DNA of 23,248 nucleotides from an uncultured Collinsella sp. (GTDB lineage Bacteria > Actinomycetota > Coriobacteriia > Coriobacteriales > Coriobacteriaceae), in the NCBI GenBank assembly GCA_959596495.1, contig CAUFXK010000026.1, positions 1 through 23,248 on the forward strand. The letters are read 5' to 3'. Of the stretch, positions 17,826 through 23,248 are shown in pieces. How positions within the stretch are numbered: position 1 is the stretch's first letter; each line of letters begins with the position of its first letter. Under the pieces are notes generated by a model. That model did not search any database. It was given only the letters and a program-made list of their open reading frames with translations, and had not been told where the DNA came from. Made by a program: the position numbers and the translations under genes.

Positions 17826-19256
17826 ATGGCACGAAAGAACAACAAGTTCGCCGCGCTTTCCCACGATATCGTGGGCCTTATGGGCGGTAAGGATAACATC
17901 ACGTGGTTTTCGCATTGCGTGACTCGCCTTCGCTTCACTGTCAAAGATCGAGGTCTTGTCGAAAAGGGCAAGATCGAGGCGATCTCGGGCGTTATGGGCT
18001 CGCAGTGGTCGGGTGAGCAGTATCAGGTGATCATCGGACCGGATGTTGCCGATGCCTATGCGGCGATTTGCGCCGAAAACGCCATGGAGGCTGCCGACGC
18101 CGTTGAGGAAAACCTTGATGGAGACATGGCGCACTCAAAGAAGCGTTTTTCGCTCAACGCGGTGATCGACGGTATTTCCGGCTGCATCACGCCTCTTATT
18201 CCCCTGCTTATGGGTTCGGGTATGATCAAGGTCGTTCTTGCGTTGGCGGCTCAGTTCGGTTTGCCTGTGACGGATCCCACGTATGTGACCTTGAATTTCG
18301 TTTCGGACGCCGCCTTTTATTTCCTGCCCATCGCTGTTGGCGTGACGGGTGCCAAGAAGTTCGGGGCAAACGTCGGCATGGGCATCATCCTGGGCGGCAT
18401 GCTCGTGCACCCCACCTTCGTGCAGATGGTTGCCGACGGTGCTCCGGGTTCGGTTTACGGCATTCCCATCACGGGGTTCAAGTACGCGAGTACCGTTATC
18501 CCTATGATTATTACAATGTTTGTTTGCGGGTATGTCGAGCGCTTTATGGCGAAGATCTCCCCTGCGCCCATTCGCGGCATGCTTGAGCCGATGCTCACCC
18601 TGCTCGTGATGGCCCCGATCACGCTGTGCGTCATCGGTCCGCTCGGCGGCTTCCTCGGCAACTACATGGCCGACTTCATCATGTGGGTCTACAACACCAT
18701 CGGATTCCTCGCTATCGGTATTCTCTGCTGCTTGCACCCGCTCTTGGTCATGACGGGTATGCACACCGCCCTCATCCCCTTTGTCACCCAGTCCTTCGCA
18801 ACCATGGGCTTCGATCCTATCTTCGGCGCGCAGCAGCTCGTTTCCAATATGAATGAGGGCATTGCCTCGCTCGTCGTGAGCCTGAAGTCCAAGTTTGATC
18901 CCGAGCTTCGTTCGAACGCCATGGGCGCCGCAATTACCGCGCTCGTGGGCGGCGTCACCGAGCCTGCACTGTACGGCGTGAACCTCAAGCTCAAGACCCC
19001 GCTTATGGCGGTTATGATCGGCAATCTTTGCGGAGGCCTGTATTGCGGCCTTATGGGTATCCTTCGCTATTCCTATGGTGGCTCGAACCTGCTCGGTCTG
19101 GCGGTCTTTATCGGCGACAAGCCCAACAATCTTCTCAACATGTGTATCGCCGTGGTAATCGGCGCGGTCGTGACCTTTATCTCCGCTTGGCTGCTGTATA
19201 AGCCTGAGCAGAAGGTGGCTGACTCGGTGGCCGACGCCTCGACCGTAGTCGAGTAA
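17826..19256 (+). CDS. PTS beta-glucoside transporter, EIIBC
   Basis: Membrane permease of the phosphotransferase system that imports a beta-glucoside and phosphorylates it. 476 residues: an EIIB domain at about 1-90 with the phosphorylated cysteine C31 (SHCVTRLRF), then an EIIC domain with about ten membrane segments and the GGVTEPALYGVNLK motif of the glucose/beta-glucoside class. No EIIA domain is fused at either end (BglP-type proteins often have one), so EIIA must be supplied in trans. I chose ATG 17826, 5 bases after TGGAGG; the frame also opens at a TTG at 17814, but that would overlap the SD. It ends 5 bases before the GH1 gene. The exact sugar is unknown. Confidence 0.93.
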   Translation: MARKNNKFAALSHDIVGLMGGKDNITWFSHCVTRLRFTVKDRGLVEKGKIEAISGVMGSQWSGEQYQVIIGPDVADAYAAICAENAMEAADAVEENLDGDMAHSKKRFSLNAVIDGISGCITPLIPLLMGSGMIKVVLALAAQFGLPVTDPTYVTLNFVSDAAFYFLPIAVGVTGAKKFGANVGMGIILGGMLVHPTFVQMVADGAPGSVYGIPITGFKYASTVIPMIITMFVCGYVERFMAKISPAPIRGMLEPMLTLLVMAPITLCVIGPLGGFLGNYMADFIMWVYNTIGFLAIGILCCLHPLLVMTGMHTALIPFVTQSFATMGFDPIFGAQQLVSNMNEGIASLVVSLKSKFDPELRSNAMGAAITALVGGVTEPALYGVNLKLKTPLMAVMIGNLCGGLYCGLMGILRYSYGGSNLLGLAVFIGDKPNNLLNMCIAVVIGAVVTFISAWLLYKPEQKVADSVADASTVVE

Positions 19257-19261
19257 CGGGG

Positions 19262-20740
19262 ATGACGAACATGACGAACATCAATGCGTTTCCCGAAGGG
19301 TTCCTGTGGGGTTCCGCGGTGGCGGCAAACCAATGCGAGGGCGCTTGGGATGCGGACGGCAAGGTACCGAGCATCGCAGACTGCCTGACGCGCGGTAGCA
19401 TCGACGAATCGCGCCGCATCCTGCTCGATATGCCAGAAGGGGAGGATTACCCCTCGCATCGCGCGGTGGATTTCTACCACCGCTACGAGGAGGATATCGA
19501 GCTGATGGCCGAGATGGGGCTTAAAGCCTTTCGTATGTCCATCAATTGCACGCGCATCCTTCCGGATTTGAATGCGGCTCCGATCGAGGAGGGCCTGGCA
19601 TACTACGAACGTGTATTTCGCTCCCTGCGCGAGCACGGCATCGAGCCCGTTGTGACGCTTTGTCATAATGACCAGCCTCTCGCCTTTACAAAGGAGTTCA
19701 ACGGCTGGGCAGATCGACGCATGATTGACTACTTTACGCAGTTCTGCGAGATTGTGTTCACACGCTATAGCGGGCTCGTGACCTACTGGCTCATGTTCAA
19801 CGAGCTCAATATCATGACGCGTCGCACGGGCAACTGGCATCATGCGGGCATTATCCACGAAGGTACGACTTGCTTTGCCGATCAAGTTGACGATCCGGTG
19901 CAGCGTTACCAGGCCCTGCATCACTTGTTTGTGGCGAGTGCCCGCGCCGTGCAGATCGGTCGCAAAATCGATGACCGATATCGCTTCGGAACGATGATTA
20001 CCGCGTCAATCTACTACCCGTTCACATGCGACCCTGAGGACGTGATGTATGCGCACCAGCGCACGCAGCTCGAGAATCACTTCGTTACGGACGTGCAGGT
20101 AAAGGGCATGTATCCGTACTATATGAAGCGCGTCTTCAAGGAGTTGGGGGTCGACCTCGTCATAGAGGAGGGGGATCTGGAACAGATTCACGACGGCCAC
20201 GTGGACTTCATCAGCTTCTCTTACTATGGGACGACCGCGCTTACCACGCACGACGCGGGGGAACAGTCGCTGGGCAATATGACGTCGGGTGTGCGCAATC
20301 CGTACCTGCCTGTTACCCAGTGGGGTTGGGGCATCGACGCCATGGGTCTGCGCTATACGCTCGGATGCTTGTACGATCGCTACCAGGTGCCCCTGCTTAT
20401 CGTGGAAAACGGCATCGGTGCGGTGGACGAGCTTGTTCCCGACGGCAAGGGATCGTATACGGTGCATGACGACTATCGTATCGACTACCTGCGTCGTCAT
20501 ATCGAGCAGATGGCTTTGGCACTTGAGGACGGCGTCGACCTCATCGGCTATACGACGTGGACGGCTATGGACATCGTGAGCCTAGGCACCGGTGAGTTCA
20601 AGAAGCGCTACGGTTTCATCTACGTCGATTGCGACGAGCGGGGTAACGGTACGCTGGACCGTTATCGCAAGGACTCGTTCCATTGGTATAGACGTGTAAT
20701 TGAAAGTAACGGCACCGACCTTGGTGATGCCGATGTCTAG
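19262..20740 (+). CDS. 6-phospho-beta-glucosidase (GH1)
   Basis: Cytoplasmic glycoside hydrolase family 1 enzyme that splits the phosphorylated beta-glucoside into glucose 6-phosphate and an aglycone or sugar. 492 residues, full length. The N-terminus has FPEGFLWGSAVAANQCEG. The acid/base is E181 (WLMFNELN) and the nucleophile E382 (LIVENGIG). Near the C-terminus GEFKKRYGFIYVD fits the phosphate-binding Lys/Tyr region of phospho-specific members. The start could be ATG 19262 or 19271; neither has a strong SD, so translation is probably coupled to EIIBC 5 bases upstream. The MFS gene starts inside its last codons. Confidence 0.94.
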   Translation: MTNMTNINAFPEGFLWGSAVAANQCEGAWDADGKVPSIADCLTRGSIDESRRILLDMPEGEDYPSHRAVDFYHRYEEDIELMAEMGLKAFRMSINCTRILPDLNAAPIEEGLAYYERVFRSLREHGIEPVVTLCHNDQPLAFTKEFNGWADRRMIDYFTQFCEIVFTRYSGLVTYWLMFNELNIMTRRTGNWHHAGIIHEGTTCFADQVDDPVQRYQALHHLFVASARAVQIGRKIDDRYRFGTMITASIYYPFTCDPEDVMYAHQRTQLENHFVTDVQVKGMYPYYMKRVFKELGVDLVIEEGDLEQIHDGHVDFISFSYYGTTALTTHDAGEQSLGNMTSGVRNPYLPVTQWGWGIDAMGLRYTLGCLYDRYQVPLLIVENGIGAVDELVPDGKGSYTVHDDYRIDYLRRHIEQMALALEDGVDLIGYTTWTAMDIVSLGTGEFKKRYGFIYVDCDERGNGTLDRYRKDSFHWYRRVIESNGTDLGDADV

Positions 20741-21950
20741 CGCCACGGCGCACGGACATGAGGCGGCGGGACGTTCCCGCCGCCTCGGCATGTTGGTGCG
20801 ATGCTGTATTTGCTTTGGCTGCTCGGTCGGCTTGGTCAACGACTGCCTGGGCATCTTCACTACCTCGATTGTTGCCGACTTATCGATTGGCGTCGGTGAA
20901 TTCTCGATCGTGATGACGTTGGCGAATATCGCGACGGCCTTCACGACGCTGTTTGTTTCGCGTCTACTCGGTCGGGTGCCCATCAATGTTGTTATGGGAG
21001 CGGGCTCGGCCCTCGTCGCAGCTTCATTTGCGATCATGGGCTCATTGACGAGCATCTATCAGTACTATGTCGCTGCGGCGGTGATGGGCGTTGGCATTTC
21101 GTGCTTTTCGACCCTGCCTGTCACCTATGTGCTGCAAACCTGGTTCGGAGCGCGCAACGGCGTGGTCACGGGTATCGCCATGGGATGCAGCGGAGTGATT
21201 GGGGCGGTTGCTAACCCGGTTTGCAGTATGTTGATCGAAAGCGTGGGGTTTCGTTCGGGCTTTAGGGTCATTGGGCTTATCTTCGCGTTGTTGGCGTTTC
21301 CTGCCGCTGTGACGATGCGCACGGGTGACGAGCGTTTTGTGAAAGGGAGTGGCAAGGAGCCGGGCTCCGCCTCCAATACGTCGGGTTTCCACGTGACGGT
21401 TCCGCTGATTGCTCTGGCGTGCTGCTTTACGTTGATGGGGTGCCTGGGCTCGCACCTTTCTGTTTTTGGTCAGGATATGGGCTATTCGCTTGGCTTTGCG
21501 TCGTTGATGGTCTCTGCGGTCATGATTGCCAACGTGGTGTTCAAGACGGTGCTTGGAGCCCTTGCCGATCGGATCGGGGCGATTCGCGCCACGGTAGCGT
21601 GCGTCGTTATCTGCATGGCGGGATACGGGTTGTTGACGATCGCGGGGGTTGCTGAGCCGATTGCTCTGCTTGCTGCCCTGCTTTTTGGTGCATCTTCTTC
21701 GCTGCACACGGTCGGGATCGCTCTCATTGCACAGCGCGTGTCTAAGGAACGCTATGCAGAGGTCTTCTCAAAGGTCACTATGTCGGTGTCGATGTCGTAT
21801 GCGTTGTTTATCTCGCTTGCTGGATTTGTGCGCGATGCGACGGGCGGCTACGATGTCATGCTCCTGTTGGGCATGGGCGCGGGCATATGTGCGCTGCTAA
21901 TATGCGCGAGCTTCGAGAGGCGTTTGCGCCTCATGGCGAAGCAGGATTGA
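20733..21950 (+). CDS. MFS transporter
   Basis: Major facilitator superfamily membrane protein of about 405 residues with roughly 12 hydrophobic segments in two halves, separated by a charged loop near residues 200-220 (RTGDERFVKGSGKEPGS). LGALADRIGAIRA matches the MFS loop motif in the second half. The family branch is not certain; it resembles oxalate/formate-antiporter-like members. I chose ATG 20733, with GGTGA 6 bases upstream, overlapping the GH1 stop; ATG 20727 and a TTG at 20700 are possible. As last gene of a PTS operon it may export a glycoside product or aglycone, or import another sugar; this is inference. The hairpin repeat follows 51 bases downstream. Confidence 0.88.
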   Translation: MSSATAHGHEAAGRSRRLGMLVRCCICFGCSVGLVNDCLGIFTTSIVADLSIGVGEFSIVMTLANIATAFTTLFVSRLLGRVPINVVMGAGSALVAASFAIMGSLTSIYQYYVAAAVMGVGISCFSTLPVTYVLQTWFGARNGVVTGIAMGCSGVIGAVANPVCSMLIESVGFRSGFRVIGLIFALLAFPAAVTMRTGDERFVKGSGKEPGSASNTSGFHVTVPLIALACCFTLMGCLGSHLSVFGQDMGYSLGFASLMVSAVMIANVVFKTVLGALADRIGAIRATVACVVICMAGYGLLTIAGVAEPIALLAALLFGASSSLHTVGIALIAQRVSKERYAEVFSKVTMSVSMSYALFISLAGFVRDATGGYDVMLLLGMGAGICALLICASFERRLRLMAKQD

Positions 21951-22001
21951 ACACGTCGTTTCATGACGTGAACAAGTATGAGCATCTTGTTTGATCGGGG
22001 G

Positions 22002-22060
22002 GGGCTGTTTTCCTGCATTTGGCCCCCTGCTGAGAGGGTGATTATGCAGGAAAACAGCCC
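22002..22060 (+). repeat. Hairpin repeat element, copy 2
   Basis: A perfect 17-bp stem, GGGCTGTTTTCCTGCAT with its complement, encloses CCCT/AGGG and the loop text TGAGAGGGTGATT also found in copy 1 (16431-16484). Same orientation as copy 1; four substitutions and one indel in the shared part. Two of the substitutions in the 5' arm turn C-G and A-T pairs into G-T pairs, so pairing is kept in both copies. Confidence 0.9.
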
Positions 22061-22551
22061 ACTTTGCTGAGGATGGGGCGTGGCGCTGGATGCGCCGCGC
22101 TGTTGATACGGTAACTGGCCTGTCGTGTAACGGTGCGGGTAAACGTTTTGCGGCAGCGATGCTATAGCAGTGAGATCAGCTCGTCGACGTCTTCGTCGCG
22201 CATGGCCCGGAAAGTGCCCAAGGCCGGTGAGTACGAGGCTACTGTCAGGCAAATCTTCCGCGCCGAGTCGCTCGCGCCCGCGGCGAAATTCACCCTGCCG
22301 TTGTAGCGCCTGACGAGTGCTGCTAAAAAGTTTCTTGTGCACTTTCGCCACTTATGCGCTGTCGTTTCAAAGCTATTGAGAAAAAATGCCGGTAACGGCA
22401 AAACATCTAAATAGAAGTGCCGGTCCAGCAGCGGGAGGATTGATGGAAATACAGCGCAACCTCGGATTGTAATAAATCGCGAGTGCAAATTGTTCGCTGG
22501 CCCTCAGCCCCCTCCTTGTGGAGTTTCTCAGACCTACAGATCACGCTGCGG
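22061..22551. other. Gene-poor intergenic stretch
   Basis: No convincing gene. The minus strand has a 108-codon frame at 22162-22488, opening with TTG and ending in MRDEDVDELISLL; it has no recognised domain and could be a decayed gene or part of a repeat. The part from about 22350 to 22440 is visibly richer in A and T than its surroundings. Confidence 0.35.
22162..22488 (-). pseudogene. Doubtful ORF or gene remnant
   Basis: 108 codons from a TTG start without a good SD. The C-terminal half (KWRKCTRNFLAALVRRYNG, then NFAAGASDSARKI) has a protein-like composition, but I recognise no family. Chance is quite possible in this GC-rich DNA. Confidence 0.2.
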
Positions 22552-22617
22552 TAGAATCCCTCGTGGTTGAGTAGCAAGCGCGTAAGTCCAGGCCGGGCTT
22601 ACGCGCTTCTCGCTTTT
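22552..22617 (+). promoter_or_regulatory. -10 box and attenuator-like leader hairpin before the DUF2798 gene
   Basis: TAGAAT (22552-22557) is a likely -10 box with no clear -35. Eighteen bases on, a 14-bp stem forms: AAGCGCGTAAGTCC (22576-22589) with GGGCTTACGCGCTT (22595-22608), one G-T pair, loop AGGCC, then CTCGCTTTT. The SD AGGAGGG lies downstream of the hairpin. Confidence 0.6.
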
Positions 22618-22643
22618 GACCCTGCCTTTTCAGGAGGGTTAAG

Positions 22644-23081
22644 ATGATCAACAAAATCCAGCAAGAAAAGTTCACTATCGTTATGTGCGCACTGATGGTC
22701 GCCGGCATGTCCGTGTACAACGCCGCCGTTTTGGCGGGCGGCCTGTCGCCGCAGAGTCTCTTGAGCGCCATTTCCGGCTTCGTTCCGGGCTTCCTGGTGG
22801 CGCTGGTGGGCGACGTGTTCTACGCCGGTCCGCTTTCCAACCGCGTGCTCGGCATGCGCGAGTGGCGCAGCCGCACCATCATGAAATCTATCTTCATGGT
22901 GTGCCTGATGGTGCCCTATATGAGCTGTTACGGTGCGGCGATGTCCATGATGCACGGTGCGCCCGTCGCTGCCTTCCCACAACTTTGGGCAAAAAACGTT
23001 CTGCGCAACGTCGTGATGGCCCTGCCCCTGCAGCTGCTGGTTGTGGGCCCCGCGGTGCGCTATCTCTTCTCGCGGCTTTAA
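22644..23081 (+). CDS. Small membrane protein, DUF2798-like
   Basis: 145 residues with about four hydrophobic segments arranged as two similar halves (about 10-60 and 80-143). The second half, with LWAKNVLRNVVMALPLQLLVVGP, looks like the DUF2798 family of uncharacterised inner-membrane proteins. No catalytic residues are visible and the function is unknown. ATG 22644 follows the strong SD AGGAGGG. It is monocistronic: attenuator-like leader upstream, hairpin terminator at about 23089-23115 downstream. The family call rests on pattern memory. Confidence 0.75.
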   Translation: MINKIQQEKFTIVMCALMVAGMSVYNAAVLAGGLSPQSLLSAISGFVPGFLVALVGDVFYAGPLSNRVLGMREWRSRTIMKSIFMVCLMVPYMSCYGAAMSMMHGAPVAAFPQLWAKNVLRNVVMALPLQLLVVGPAVRYLFSRL

Positions 23082-23088
23082 TATCCAG

Positions 23089-23115
23089 AGTAAACCCCGT
23101 GCGGGGGTGGTTTTT
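23089..23115 (+). terminator. Terminator after the DUF2798-like gene
   Basis: AAACCCC and its partner GGGG...GGTTT form a short GC-rich hairpin around GTGC, then TTTTT. The stem has a one-base bulge. Confidence 0.6.
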
Positions 23116-23129
23116 GCCGGCCGAATCGG

Positions 23130-23183
23130 TAGAATCGAATACAGCAAGAAGTTCAAAGCGCGCCCCAACGGGTGCGCTTTTTT
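23130..23183 (+). promoter_or_regulatory. -10 box and attenuator-like hairpin before the last gene
   Basis: TAGAAT (23130-23135) is followed 20 bases later by AAGCGCGCCC (23156-23165) pairing with GGGTGCGCTT (23170-23179), loop CAAC, then a run of six T. The hairpin has the form of a terminator but sits in front of the SD GGGAGG, with no gene between it and the promoter. Confidence 0.6.
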
Positions 23184-23195
23184 GAGGGAGGTAGC

Positions 23196-23248
23196 ATGGC
23201 ATATCGTCTGGACATCAAGCGCATTCTTTCGATGAACTTCTTTCACGA
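23196..23248 (+). CDS. Start of an unidentified gene, runs off the right edge
   Basis: ATG 23196 follows GGGAGG at a good distance. Only 17 codons are visible, beginning MAYRLDIKRILSMNFFH. Too short to name a family. The leader hairpin suggests regulated expression. Confidence 0.6.
   Translation, partial: MAYRLDIKRILSMNFFH

Overview
The window looks like chromosomal DNA of a Coriobacteriia actinobacterium, most probably Collinsella. The signs are high GC content, G/C-ending codons, the style of the tyrS, secA, prfB and rpmE products, an L31 protein with a long Ala/Lys/Glu tail, and many short GGGGAC-type intergenic repeats. The genus is inferred from recognition; no search was run. I see no rRNA, tRNA, CRISPR array, transposase or prophage.

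Layout. 1-2102 (-) holds a class A penicillin-binding protein whose C-terminus runs off the left edge. 2265-4241 (+) is a U32/RlhA-like protein and 4339-5550 (+) is tyrS with a strong terminator. 5772-7592 (+) is adenine deaminase. Two Cof-type HAD phosphatases follow in convergent orientation (7799-8593 + and 8701-9543 -). The first HAD gene sits between inverted copies of a 48-bp repeat that start exactly at the stop codons of the neighbouring genes, and its Shine-Dalgarno lies inside a very long leader hairpin. 9631-11049 (-) is citrate synthase and 11127-11414 (-) is a small ACT-domain protein. 11719-12144 (+) is rpmE with a structured leader, and secA-prfB (12452-16395, +) overlap by one base.

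16619-21950 (+) is a beta-glucoside operon: a BglG/LicT antiterminator, a PTS EIIBC permease, a GH1 6-phospho-beta-glucosidase and an MFS transporter. Two RNA antiterminator/terminator switches precede the first and second genes. The sugar would be imported and phosphorylated by EIIBC and cleaved by the GH1 enzyme, while the antiterminator, controlled through its PRD histidines, would let polymerase pass both terminators. EIIBC has no EIIA domain, so EIIA must come from elsewhere. The operon is bracketed by two direct copies of a roughly 54-bp hairpin element.

21951-22643 has no convincing gene. 22644-23081 (+) is a small DUF2798-like membrane protein, and 23196 to the right edge is the start of another gene. 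Both have an attenuator-like hairpin between a TAGAAT -10 box and the start codon.

The most interesting items are the regulatory and repeat structures (the SD-sequestering hairpin, the stop-codon-anchored inverted repeats, the paired hairpin elements, the tandem rpmE leader hairpins and the twin attenuator leaders). A further point is a release factor 2 that lacks the programmed frameshift and reads SPT where SPF is expected.
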